Under the pieces are notes generated by a model, which saw only the letters and a program-made list of their open reading frames with translations, made no database searches and was not told where the DNA came from. DNA of 64,000 bases from JAFNGF01 sp964567045 (GTDB lineage Bacteria; Planctomycetota; Phycisphaerae; Sedimentisphaerales; Anaerobacaceae). This document shows, one piece after another, positions 43,061 to 51,269 of the stretch (the first letter of the stretch is position 1; each line of letters opens with the position of its first letter). The stretch lies in NCBI GenBank assembly GCA_964567045.1, contig CAZMLE010000002.1:62001-126000 (forward strand). Direction: 5' to 3'. Both the position numbers and the translations under genes were made by a program.

Positions 43061-43089
43061 ATTATACCCGGTACTACGCAAAACTGCAA
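43061..43089 (-). promoter_or_regulatory. promoter of tmRNA
   Basis: TTGCAG (43084-43089), a 17-base spacer and TATAAT (43061-43066) on the minus strand. Transcription would begin near 43054, leaving a leader of about 100 bases to be trimmed before the mature 5' end at 42952. Confidence 0.7.
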
Positions 43090-43445
43090 CAAAAGTTCTA
43101 CCGCATTTTAGAGACACGGATTCACACAGACGCCGTCCCGAGCAAAGCCTGTCCCGAGCGAAGCCGAGGGGTCGAGGGATTAACACGGCTAAACAAGCCC
43201 ACTCCGCCAAAACGGGAAAGTCAAGATTGAAATAGTGCCGGATTTTGCTATATTATGCTCATAGTTATAATTGATATTCCCCGGGTCATAAGAAATGGAT
43301 TACACCCGAGGCGAACCCATTCGACTCGTCCCGACCTGTCGGGACTCGCTCGGGGCGGGCGCAATGGTGTTTGGGATGTTACGCGGGTCAATATAAACAA
43401 TGTTGGCCACTGGATAATGAAGGATGAACCTGATAGGGTTGCCGC
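43090..43445. other. gap with dispersed repeats upstream of the restriction gene
   Basis: It contains an ACACGGATTCACACAG copy (43113-43130), GTCCCGAGC...GTCGAGGGA-type repeats (43134-43178) and CCCGACCTGTCGGG-type palindromes (43323-43356). No gene is seen. Confidence 0.5.
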
Positions 43446-44177
43446 ATGAATATAGATGACATCATGAAGGACATCGCCAAGCACACCGCCAAGGCGGTGG
43501 CCCACTACTGGCAGACGCGGTCGGCGCAGCGACGGAAGCAAGAAGACAGCGGAAAGGCGGATCAGGGATTGCGCAGTGCCGTCACCAGTGGCGCGCAGAT
43601 GGATGGGTTCATCGACCTCTTTACCAAATTGATCACACATGCCGGCATTCCCGAGCAGTGCATTTTCCGAAACAAGGCCGTGGAGCTGCCCGGCTTCTTC
43701 CGTCCCACCAAGGAATGGGACCTCCTCATCGTCCGCAATCGAACCCTGATTGCCGCCATTGAGGCCAAATCACAAGTCGGCCCCTCTTTCGGCAACAACT
43801 TCAACAATCGGACAGAAGAGGCGATGGGAAGCGCTCTCGACCTCTGGACCGCTTTCCGGCAGCATGCATACCTCGAAAGCCCCCAACCGTTCCTCGGTTA
43901 CTTCTTCATGCTGGAGGACTGCGAGGCATCGAACCGCACCGTAAGCGTCCAAGAACCCCACTTCAAGGTTTTCCCCGAGTTTGTCGGCGCATCATACATG
44001 CGCCGTTATGAGCTGTTCTGTCGAAAACTCGTCCTTGAGCGCCATTACACCGCCTCGGCCTTTATCACCTCATCCGTTACAGACGGCATCAAGGGCGAGT
44101 TTAAGACGCCCGCAGATGATCTGTCGGTTGAACGCTTTGCCAAAGTTCTCGTCGCCCATCTGTCAACTTTTATTTGA
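43446..44177 (+). CDS. PaeR7I-family type II restriction endonuclease
   Basis: A 243-residue protein close in length to PaeR7I/XhoI-type enzymes. The N terminus (KHTAKAVAHYWQTRSAQ) and the core PTKEWDLLIVRNRTLIAAIEAKSQVGPSF fit. A PD-(D/E)xK site is formed by the Asp of EWDLL and EAK. PaeR7I-type enzymes cut CTCGAG; that specificity is inferred. The gene ends 4 bases before the methyltransferase start. Codon choice looks more C-rich than in neighbouring genes, which suggests recent transfer. Confidence 0.85.
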   Translation: MNIDDIMKDIAKHTAKAVAHYWQTRSAQRRKQEDSGKADQGLRSAVTSGAQMDGFIDLFTKLITHAGIPEQCIFRNKAVELPGFFRPTKEWDLLIVRNRTLIAAIEAKSQVGPSFGNNFNNRTEEAMGSALDLWTAFRQHAYLESPQPFLGYFFMLEDCEASNRTVSVQEPHFKVFPEFVGASYMRRYELFCRKLVLERHYTASAFITSSVTDGIKGEFKTPADDLSVERFAKVLVAHLSTFI

Positions 44178-44181
44178 CGAT

Positions 44182-45090
44182 ATGAAACCAACAGTTCACA
44201 GATTGATCAACGGAGACGCACGGGATTTGTCGTACGTGGATGATGAGTCCGTCCATCTCGTCGTCACTTCGCCCCCGTACTGGAATCTCAAGCGCTACAA
44301 CGAGAATCCCGATCAGCTCGGACACGTTCAGGATTACGAAACGTTCCTGGGTGAACTAGAGAAGGTCTGGCGGCATGTGTTCCGTCTTCTCGTTCCCGGC
44401 GGCCGCCTTGTCTGCGTTGTCGGTGATGTTTGCGTGGCGCGACGCAACTTCGGGCGCCATCTCGTATTTCCCCTTCATGCGGACATCTGTGTTATCTGCC
44501 GGCGCATCGGTTTTGACAATCTGAACCCCATCGTTTGGCACAAGATAGCAAACGCCTCATACGAAGTCTCAAACGGCTCGAAGTTCCTTGGCAAGCCATA
44601 TGAACCGAATGCCATCATCAAGAATGACATGGAGTTCATTCTGATGCAGAGAAAACCGGGAGGTTACCGCCAGCCAAGTGGCGAGCAACGCGATGCAAGC
44701 AGAATCTCCAAAGAGGAGTTTGACCGCTGGTTTCAACAGATATGGATCATTACGGGAGCCTCCACCAAGCACCATCCGGCTCCATTCCCATTGGAATTGG
44801 CGACACGCCTGGTGCGGATGTTCTCTTTCACGGGGGACACCGTCCTCGATCCATTCTGCGGGTCTGGCACAACGATGGTTGCGGCCCTCCGAACGGGCCG
44901 CAACAGCATCGGGGTTGAGATAGATCCCGAATACTGCCGAATGGCCGCACGATACTTGAAGGCCGAGAACACCGACCTCTTCGCAAACACAGAGTTGAAA
45001 TTTGAAAGGGCATCCACCGCGCATGCATGCCTTGTCAAGGAAGACCACGCCCTTTACGAAGTGCGACCTGCAAGAAAGAGATTGAAATAG
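44182..45090 (+). CDS. DNA methyltransferase (beta class, TSPPYW) of the R-M pair
   Basis: A 302-residue amino-methyltransferase. The catalytic motif IV TSPPYW comes first (near residue 31) and the SAM motif I DPFCGSGTTMVAAL near residue 230, the permuted beta-class order. SPPYW is most often an N4-cytosine signature, whereas the known PaeR7I/XhoI partner enzymes methylate adenine and have an NPPY-type motif. The pair may therefore be a new combination. The ATG at 44182 is preferred; the long in-frame extension overlaps the nuclease gene. Confidence 0.88.
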   Translation: MKPTVHRLINGDARDLSYVDDESVHLVVTSPPYWNLKRYNENPDQLGHVQDYETFLGELEKVWRHVFRLLVPGGRLVCVVGDVCVARRNFGRHLVFPLHADICVICRRIGFDNLNPIVWHKIANASYEVSNGSKFLGKPYEPNAIIKNDMEFILMQRKPGGYRQPSGEQRDASRISKEEFDRWFQQIWIITGASTKHHPAPFPLELATRLVRMFSFTGDTVLDPFCGSGTTMVAALRTGRNSIGVEIDPEYCRMAARYLKAENTDLFANTELKFERASTAHACLVKEDHALYEVRPARKRLK

Positions 45091-45137
45091 GCCAACAATC
45101 GCATCGAACACTACGCCGGTTCCGCTGCGCTCCACAT

Positions 45138-45333
45138 GGAAATCTGGGGACAGCTACTGGGGAAATAGGGGGTCAGCCCTTAAAATATAAAATAAGAAAT
45201 CCGGGATTATGGCCTTGCCATCTTAACGATTGTAATTCGAGGAAGATTTTGATATTATTATGAAATTGCAATGCTCGGTTGCGTAGCCAGGCGTTTAATT
45301 GGGAGAAATGAGTATGATGTCCCCAGATTATCC
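45138..45333. mobile_element. MITE-like element with terminal inverted repeats
   Basis: GGAAATCTGGGGACA at 45138-45152 faces the inverted GGATAATCTGGGGACA at 45318-45333, 15 matching bases apart from one inserted base. The 196-base interior has no ORF. The TCTGGGGACA ends resemble those of REP/IS200-related elements. The interior includes the first copy of the duplicated leader (45234-45299). Confidence 0.5.
45234..45299 (+). repeat. duplicated leader, copy 1
   Basis: A 66-base segment beginning AATTCGAGGA and ending GCGTTTAAT, matching copy 2 at 45683-45748 in all but 11 positions. Both contain TTTTG(A/G)TATTATTATGAAAT, a possible promoter -10. It lies 118 bases upstream of the Cys-rich gene. 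Confidence 0.7.
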
Positions 45334-45417
45334 ATAATGATGTAGAATTCCGAAAACCGATATTAACAATAGACCTGATTTGCAGATAGAAAACAGTAAC
45401 GCCAAAAGGAGATATTT

Positions 45418-45615
45418 ATGAGTAATGGTGAAAGACACTGCTCTGAGTGCGAGTTCTACGACCCAAAAAACAGTAGGTGTCGTTTTCAACCCCCAGTCTT
45501 TCAATATATATTCGTACCGAGGGGCCAGAATACGGGAAACGTGCAAAGGGAAGGCGGGTGGCCGAGCGCGAGCCCTGATGACTGGTGCGGCCAGTTCAAG
45601 GCGAAAAATAACTGA
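45418..45615 (+). CDS. small Cys-rich (zinc-ribbon-like) protein
   Basis: A 65-residue protein with HCSECEFYDPKNSRCRFQPP and a terminal WPSASPDDWCGQFK. Four Cys residues in a CxxC...C...C arrangement suggest a small metal-binding knuckle. Similar small proteins of unknown function occur in phages and bacteria. AAAAGGAG precedes the ATG, so it is probably expressed. Confidence 0.7.
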   Translation: MSNGERHCSECEFYDPKNSRCRFQPPVFQYIFVPRGQNTGNVQREGGWPSASPDDWCGQFKAKNN

Positions 45616-45682
45616 GTCTGGGGTGTGATTGTTTTCAGGGGTATGACCGGCTAGCAACCGGTCAAGCGGTCTGGACTTTGGC

Positions 45683-45748
45683 AATTCGAGGATGATTTTG
45701 GTATTATTATGAAATCGAAAACCCTGGTTATGTAGCCAAGCGTTTAAT
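45683..45748 (+). repeat. duplicated leader, copy 2
   Basis: A copy of 45234-45299 with 11 differences in 66 positions. It is followed directly by a CCGCC-TCT-GGCGG palindrome (45748-45760) that is absent from copy 1. It lies 40 bases upstream of the next small gene. Confidence 0.7.
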
Positions 45749-45788
45749 CCGCCTCTGGCGGATTAATATGGGAAATCTCAGGTCATGT

Positions 45789-45995
45789 ATGATAGACCGA
45801 ACTTATATCGATAAGTTTATTGCAGCAGGTATAGTCATTGTAGCTTTTCTGCTCGTTTCCACAGTTGGGAAATGGACTGCAGAAGAACGGGCGAAACCAG
45901 ATAAGGCGCTAAGAATCAGTTACAGAATAGAGAAAGGGTTGAGTAAAATAATTTCAGTGGTAAGAAAAAAACACAAAAACATTCAGCCCAAGTAA
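45789..45995 (+). CDS. small single-pass membrane protein
   Basis: A 68-residue ORF (MIDRTYIDKF) with one membrane helix (FIAAGIVIVAFLLVSTVG) and a basic C-terminal tail. An in-frame ATG at 45768 is an alternative start. No family is recognised. Its upstream region is a duplicate of that before the Cys-rich gene. Confidence 0.5.
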   Translation: MIDRTYIDKFIAAGIVIVAFLLVSTVGKWTAEERAKPDKALRISYRIEKGLSKIISVVRKKHKNIQPK

Positions 45996-46519
45996 GACAC
46001 AATCCTCCAGAAATCTGTTGACACCATTTTTAGTTCTGAGTTTTTTGTTCCCTCCGTCGCAAATGCTTTGGAGGGCAAGTATAGTTCGTAGTTAAAAACA
46101 ATGTCCGTAAGGACTCCTTACGGAGAACAAAATACAATGAACAATGAACAAGAAAATCTGCTTCAATTTATTAGGGGCATGGCACGGTCGGCCTCGCCCC
46201 GCCGCAGGCGGGTAAACTTCGGCGCTTTACCACCAAGCATGTCCTGAGCAACGCCGAAGGGTCACAAAGGCACTAAGATTTATTTTTGTTATTAAATAGC
46301 AGCGTTAATCAGTGTCAATCTGTGTAAATCAGTGTCAAAAACTTTTGTGCTTTTTCGTGGCGAATATCTCTGTGAGCTCTGTGTGCTCCTTCGACTTTGC
46401 TCAGGACGGCGTCTGTGCCAAAATATAAAAAATCTCTGTGGCCAAAAAAATCCGTATCATCGGGGTGGTTCCGGCTGTTCCGTACCATGTCAACCAGTGG
46501 GGTAATTTCCTCCAGACGT
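45996..46519. other. repeat-rich gap
   Basis: No gene. It contains a perfect 9-base inverted repeat TCCGTAAGG-ACT-CCTTACGGA (46104-46124), GTCCTGAGC...CGAAGG repeats (46241-46260, 46388-46407) and AATCAGTGTCAATCTGTG-type repeats (46309-46340). Confidence 0.5.
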
Positions 46520-46600
46520 TTGGCTTTACCAAAGACCGTAAAGGACTGGTCATTGAGGACACTCAAAGAGAAACTGATAAAAATCGGCGCCAAAGTGGTA
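46520..46600 (+). pseudogene. IS1380-type transposase remnant
   Basis: The plus frame reads LALPKTVKDWSL and then RTLKEKLIKIGAKVV, which matches the C-terminal signature of IS1380-group transposases (WSL.TLR.KLIKIGAKVV). The match ends abruptly at 46600 and nothing upstream or downstream continues the transposase. Confidence 0.7.
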
Positions 46601-46602
46601 TT

Positions 46603-46703
46603 CGCTGTCGATCACGCTACTCTTGCCAATTTTTACCCCATCATCAATTACAACACCTGCACCTATCGCCACACCTTTAGCCTTCACCAGCGAAATAGGA
46701 GAT
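46603..46703 (-). pseudogene. hexapeptide-repeat transferase remnant
   Basis: On the minus strand about 33 codons read SPISLVKAKGVAIGAGVVID followed by DGVKIGKSSVIDSE, the I-G-x-x-x left-handed helix pattern of LpxA/LpxD-type acyltransferases. The frame runs directly into the transposase scrap. It is a gene fragment, not a gene. Confidence 0.55.
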
Positions 46704-47081
46704 ACGAATCAGCAGACACGCATTACGATTTATGCACGATGAAACTCGGGTGTCGAGCATCAAGCATCAAGCCACTGACTATAGGGTTCTCTATTTCTCC
46801 CATATCAACAAAATGTTAATTTGAAAAAAATGGTAAATTTCTGTCAATTTCTGCTCAAAAAGCGCGCGTTTTTGCAAATTTCCTGTCATTTCCTGCGCAT
46901 TTTTGATGCTTTTTTAACCTGTTTTTTCTTGCCTATTTTCCCCAAACTCTACAAGATGACCTGCGAAGCCACGTTTTACCCTAAAAATGAACATCACCTC
47001 GGGAAAATAACCAAAAAACGCCAGTTTTGTTAAATTCCGGATAATTCCAGTTTTAAATCGTGTTAATCTGGGTTGATAGAA
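46704..47081. other. AT-rich gap, no gene
   Basis: Rich in T-runs (46830-46940) with short ORFs of low-complexity composition. No recognisable protein or RNA. Confidence 0.45.
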
Positions 47082-47453
47082 TTACGGCAAGGCTGAATCT
47101 TTTTCGATCACCTTTTGCTGCTGAGTTTTCTTGAACTGGGCGAGTTTTTTGGCCAGGTTCTTATCTGTCAGGGCCAGGATTTGTACCGCGAACAGGGCGG
47201 CGTTTTTCGCGCCTGCCTTGCCAATAGCCATCGTTGCTACCGGCAAGCCAGGCGGCATTTGTACGGTGGAGAGCAGCGCATCGATACCTTCTAATCCAGC
47301 GGCAGAGATCAAGGCTACTCCGATGACCGGCTTGGCGACGTATCGGCCCGGCTCGTGCTCTTCGGCGGCCATGTGCTGAGCGGTAAAGGTTGAATGGTGC
47401 TGGCTGACTTTGTACCTTACTTTCGATTTATCCAGAAATTCTATCACTCGCAT
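47082..47453 (-). CDS. chimeric ORF: YbaK-like N terminus joined to PurE C-terminal half
   Basis: A 123-residue ORF with a good GGGGAGAG ribosome site before the ATG at 47453. Residues 1-46 (MRVIEFLDKSKVRYKVSQHH... and AAEEHEPGRYVAKPVI) match the start of YbaK-type aminoacyl-tRNA deacylases. From GVALISAAGLEGIDALLSTV to the end (ATMAIGKAGAKNAALFAVQI) it is the C-terminal half of class I PurE (N5-CAIR mutase). The PurE active-site SGSxSDW part and most of YbaK are missing, so neither activity is expected. The junction falls in PVIGV, a segment both families can contain. Confidence 0.75.
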   Translation of the reverse strand: MRVIEFLDKSKVRYKVSQHHSTFTAQHMAAEEHEPGRYVAKPVIGVALISAAGLEGIDALLSTVQMPPGLPVATMAIGKAGAKNAALFAVQILALTDKNLAKKLAQFKKTQQQKVIEKDSALP

Positions 47454-47660
47454 AGCGTCTCTCCCCAAGACCTTATTAGAGTCTATTCGGCAAGAGTTTA
47501 CGCAGAATCCTTTTCATCAGCACAGCTGGCCGGTGTCAACTGCCAGCGAATTTTTCAATTGTCAATTTACAATTGTGAATTTACAATTGTGTATATGTGA
47601 AATAGCGAAGGTTTTCGGCAGCGTTTTTTAGCACGGTATTTTTCATGAAAGGGTAAGAAT

Positions 47661-48209
47661 ATGAAGGTTCTGGCGGAAAGATTGATAAAGGTGGTCGTTA
47701 TTTGGCCGATTGTTCTATTCATAATGGGGGCCGCCGGTTGCGCAACCAAGACGGAGATACTGCCGCCTACCAACGTGGGCGTTTTATCAGCGATGCATCA
47801 GAGAGCCCTGAACGCAGCCACAACCAGAGCCATCGAGCAAGCCGGCATAGATGAGTCCTTCCTGGGGCCGGAGAAAGTCTACCTCGATGTTAAAGCGGTG
47901 GGGGCCGCGGACCTGGGCAAGCAGCACGTCTCAGGAGCGGTGCTTTCCGAACTGGATACCTTAGGCGCCACAGTTGTCGATGACCCCTCAGCAGCGGATT
48001 CTACCGTCTCTTGCTTGATCCACGTCGCGGGGACAGACCCCGACAAGGGGGAGTTTCTCTTCTGGAAGTGGAAAGAGGTCAAGGCCGATGTTGAATTGAG
48101 CTTCGCTAAGACTGTAGGCCAAAAGGTGATAAAGAAGCGAGGTGTTGGCACAGCTACGTACAATGAGACGTGGTTCCTCTTTTTTGGACCGGAGAGAAAG
48201 ATAAAATAA
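47661..48209 (+). CDS. hypothetical lipoprotein
   Basis: A 182-residue protein. The signal peptide ends in the lipobox MGAAGC (residue 27). The mature part contains LDVKAVGAADLGKQHVSGAV and VSCLIHVAGTDP, alpha/beta in pattern, resembling small outer-membrane lipoproteins of unknown function. A GGGTAAG ribosome site precedes the ATG. It is followed by a CCGCC/GGCGG repeat cluster and a second small lipoprotein gene. Confidence 0.7.
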   Translation: MKVLAERLIKVVVIWPIVLFIMGAAGCATKTEILPPTNVGVLSAMHQRALNAATTRAIEQAGIDESFLGPEKVYLDVKAVGAADLGKQHVSGAVLSELDTLGATVVDDPSAADSTVSCLIHVAGTDPDKGEFLFWKWKEVKADVELSFAKTVGQKVIKKRGVGTATYNETWFLFFGPERKIK

Positions 48210-48284
48210 ATCCGCCACTTGCCCGCCGCTTGCCCGCCATACGTCTGGCGGGTAAATCTGGCGGGTAAATCTGGCGGATAAATC
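48207..48284. repeat. CCGCC/GGCGG palindromic repeat cluster
   Basis: Three nested copies of TAAATCCGCC / TGGCGGGTAAAT around the GCCATACGTCTGGC core, filling the gap between two lipoprotein genes. Confidence 0.8.
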
Positions 48285-48297
48285 CGAGACGGGATTT

Positions 48298-48891
48298 ATG
48301 TGCTTGGGCGACGTTTTAAGAGGATACAAGCGACTGCTCCTGCGTTTGATGACGCTGGTTCTGTTGGCCTTGCTACTTTGTGGATGCAGTACGCAGGAAA
48401 GATGTCTTGAGCAAAGTTTTCCGCCCGAACTTGTCAGTAAGGCCCATTCGGACTTTAAGATCGACATAACGGACTGGGAGATTCCTGCCGGCTGGACTGT
48501 TCCTACCCATGCCCGGCTGGAGTTTTGTTGTGAGGCGGGTGTGGGCGGCGAAGTGAAAAACTACTGCCGAGAGAAGCTCGACAAGTGTCTGGCTGCCCGT
48601 AAATTTGAAATCGACCCGAATGGGCAGAATGAGCTAACGGTCTGCATCGTCAAGGCCGCGGAGATTCGCAGGCCGGTAAGGAGTGCAAAGGTGAGAATCG
48701 CGGCGAAGTTCTCCTCGCATAGCGATGCCGGGCCTGCTATGATGGGTATTGCGGATGGCATAGAGCCTCGGCCGGACCTTAGTTCCGGCGTCTGGATGCC
48801 CAGGTCAAGTTACTTCCGCGCTGCACAGTACGCTATCGCCAAACTAATGGACCAGCTCGATAACATCCCCAAGCGCACGCAATCCCAGTGA
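48298..48891 (+). CDS. hypothetical lipoprotein
   Basis: A 197-residue protein with a signal peptide and lipobox LLLCGC (residue 30). The mature part has several Cys residues (FCCEAG, KNYCREKLDKCL) and ELTVCIVKAAEIRRPVRS, with no recognised domain. The start could also be the internal ATG before TLVLLALLL. It may be coexpressed with the preceding lipoprotein gene. Confidence 0.65.
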   Translation: MCLGDVLRGYKRLLLRLMTLVLLALLLCGCSTQERCLEQSFPPELVSKAHSDFKIDITDWEIPAGWTVPTHARLEFCCEAGVGGEVKNYCREKLDKCLAARKFEIDPNGQNELTVCIVKAAEIRRPVRSAKVRIAAKFSSHSDAGPAMMGIADGIEPRPDLSSGVWMPRSSYFRAAQYAIAKLMDQLDNIPKRTQSQ

Positions 48892-48897
48892 GCAAAC

Positions 48898-48981
48898 CCT
48901 GACAAAAATGTCGGGGATCTACGACACAATTGGCGGTCCGACTGCGACAAAAACGGTTTTCGACTGCGACAGAATTGTCGT
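48898..48981. promoter_or_regulatory. tandem array of CGACA-N4-TGTCG operator-like sites
   Basis: Four GACA-started units begin at 48901, 48923, 48946 and 48968, that is 22-23 bases apart (two helical turns). Units 1, 2 and 4 are inverted repeats: TGACA-AAAA-TGTCG, CGACA-CAAT-TGGCG and CGACA-GAAT-TGTCG; unit 3 keeps one half-site. They abut the promoter at 48975-49003. Confidence 0.55.
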
Positions 48982-49003
48982 ACTACTATTAATAATACTA
49001 TAA
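48975..49003 (+). promoter_or_regulatory. promoter next to the operator array
   Basis: TTGTCG (48975-48980), a 17-base spacer and CTATAA (48998-49003). The last operator unit overlaps the -35 box. The next gene is 610 bases downstream. Confidence 0.45.
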
Positions 49004-49009
49004 CAGAGA

Positions 49010-49613
49010 ACTATAGAAGAACTGTTGCGTCGCTGGCTTGTCAAATCTTTAGCCCCCAAATTTATTTGAGGCTTTACACCTTTTTTCGTTGACCACCGGC
49101 CGGAAATGCTCTACCATATAGTTACATTGCCGATGACGAACAAGACTGTAGCTCGTCCCGTATCTTCTGTAGCAATTCGTTGTTGCTTTGTATAGGGACG
49201 GGTAGGACGGGAATCTTTGTAAGGCTATGTCCTGACGGTAGTTAAGTTACAAAGACATTTTCGGCGCCTGTTGCAGAAGCGAGGTTGGCTTTGGTGCTAA
49301 GCTCTCTGCACGATGGCGGAAAGTGAATTGTGCGCGGAACGAAATCTCTTGGAAAAAGAGCGTGTGGTTGTCAGCGATTGGGTGTCGGTGTTGAGCATAA
49401 AATCAGCTAATTATATGCAAAAAACGAAGCTGTTTGTATCGAAAATTCGACCGCCAGATGCCGCTGTGCCTTAGAGAGCTGACGCTGCGCACGAAGAAAA
49501 GGATTTCGTAATTCACCGCCTTTCTTTGAATCTTTCCTGCCGAGAATCCCGCAATCCGTCCCGCGTGGTGGTTTTTTTAGCTGCTTTCGGAGTCTAAGAA
49601 AAGGGTCGGAACT
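49010..49613 (+). other. 600-base non-coding stretch, possible RNA
   Basis: No ORF of substance. Two foldable parts are seen: an imperfect hairpin AGCCCCC/GAGGCT followed by a T-rich run (49051-49087), and a stem CGTCCC/GGGACG enclosing AGCAA/TTGCT (49154-49201). It could be an untranslated leader of rny or a separate RNA. Confidence 0.35.
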
Positions 49614-51194
49614 ATGGAAGCGATACTTATGGCAGTTCCGCTGCCGGATATAGCGGCTACGGTTGTCGCGTTCGCTCTGGGAATTTGCCTTGCAGTAATT
49701 GTCAAACAGATAGTCGACAAAACCAGGGCCAAAACTCTCGGGCAAGATATTCAGCGACAAATCGAAGCCGCCAAACGGGAAGCGGAGAACATAATTAAAT
49801 CTGCTCAGCTCGATGCTGCTGCAGAAACCATCAAAAGAAAAGAGGAGTTCACGGCTGAAGTTGATCGGATTCGTGCCGAACTGCGGGAAACTGAGACAAG
49901 GTCAGCCAAGCGTGAGGACGTTCTTGAACGCCAGGCTGAAGGCCTTCAGAAGCGGGAAGAATCGTTTAGACAGCAGGAACAGGAGCTCGACCGGAGATTG
50001 CGGAATGTCGAGCTGAAGGATAAACAGCTCTCGGCTTTAATGGCACAACAGAAGAATCAACTACTTAAGATTACCGCTATGGACATCAATGAGGCCAGAG
50101 AGCTGCTGCTAAAGCGCCTCGAAGATGAGTGTGAGCATGAGATGTCCGCCTTAATTGCCCGTAAAGTCGATGAGGTTACCGAAGCTGTTGATGAAAAGAG
50201 CCGGGAAATAATCAGCACCGCCATTCAACGGTACGCTGCTGAGCAAACCTGCGAAGTCAGTGTCTCGACAGTCGATATCCCGAATGACGATATGAAAGGC
50301 CGAATCATCGGTCGTGAAGGCCGCAACATTCGGGCGTTCGAAAAAGCTACCGGCGTAGATGTCATCGTTGACGATACGCCCGGAACGATTGTAGTAAGCG
50401 GCTTCAATCCGGTCAGGCGGGAGGTTGCCCGCCTTTCAATGGAGCGGCTGATACAGGATGGGCGAATCCATCCGTCGCGGATCGAGGAGCTTGTCACCCA
50501 GACCAAAAAAGACGTCAACCTTAAGCTTCTGCAGCTCGGTAAAGACGCTGCCGTCGAGGCCAACGTGAGAGGATTGAACAACAAGGTGCTCAGTCTGCTC
50601 GGGGCTTTGAGCTTTAGGACCAGCTACGGCCAAAACGTGCTTCGTCACAGTATCGAAGTCGCATTTCTGACGCAGGTCATGGCTGACGAGCTTGGGCTGG
50701 ATGGTTCCATGGCCAGGCGTGCAGGACTGCTGCACGACATCGGCAAGGCTATCGACCACGAGGTTGAGGGCAGCCACCCGGCCATAGGTGCAAATTACCT
50801 AAAACGGTTCAACGAATCGCCTATCGTGCTAAACGCCGTCGCCGGACATCACGGCGACATCCCACCGGATAATCCTTACACCCCGCTGGTTGGTGCAGCC
50901 GATGCAATTAGCGCCTCTCGCCCCGGCGCCAGAAGGGAAACGCTTGAAAGATATATCAAGCGGCTGGAAAACCTCGAGGAAATCGCCGGCAGCTTTAAGG
51001 GTGTTGAGAACGCCTATGCCATCCAGGCCGGGCGGGAAATCCGCGTGATCGTCGATGCGTCGAAGGTTGACGACGGCGCAGCTATGAAAATAGCCCGTGA
51101 CATCGCCAATAAGATTGAAGCTGAAATGACTTATCCCGGCGAAATCCAGGTGACGCTGCTGCGTGAGGTCCGCTGCATCGAGTACGCTAAGTAA
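49614..51194 (+). CDS. rny: ribonuclease Y
   Basis: A 526-residue RNase Y. A short N-terminal membrane helix (IAATVVAFALGICLAVIV) precedes a long coiled coil (residues 40-180). The KH domain is IIGREGRNIRAFEKATGVDV. The HD domain contains LLHDIGKAIDHE and VAGHHGDIPP. It starts mRNA decay at the membrane. Together with ymdB downstream it forms the rny-ymdB pair seen in many bacteria. Confidence 0.96.
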   Translation: MEAILMAVPLPDIAATVVAFALGICLAVIVKQIVDKTRAKTLGQDIQRQIEAAKREAENIIKSAQLDAAAETIKRKEEFTAEVDRIRAELRETETRSAKREDVLERQAEGLQKREESFRQQEQELDRRLRNVELKDKQLSALMAQQKNQLLKITAMDINEARELLLKRLEDECEHEMSALIARKVDEVTEAVDEKSREIISTAIQRYAAEQTCEVSVSTVDIPNDDMKGRIIGREGRNIRAFEKATGVDVIVDDTPGTIVVSGFNPVRREVARLSMERLIQDGRIHPSRIEELVTQTKKDVNLKLLQLGKDAAVEANVRGLNNKVLSLLGALSFRTSYGQNVLRHSIEVAFLTQVMADELGLDGSMARRAGLLHDIGKAIDHEVEGSHPAIGANYLKRFNESPIVLNAVAGHHGDIPPDNPYTPLVGAADAISASRPGARRETLERYIKRLENLEEIAGSFKGVENAYAIQAGREIRVIVDASKVDDGAAMKIARDIANKIEAEMTYPGEIQVTLLREVRCIEYAK

Positions 51195-51269
51195 ATCGTA
51201 TGTTGTATGATCACGAGCCTGATCAAAAAACTTTATCGCCCCACGGCATACGATATACGAGATAGGAAC

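Noticed and set aside
42555..43235. Plus-strand ORFs over the tmRNA and its leader
   Set aside because: Shadows of the tmRNA gene and palindromic repeats on the minus strand.
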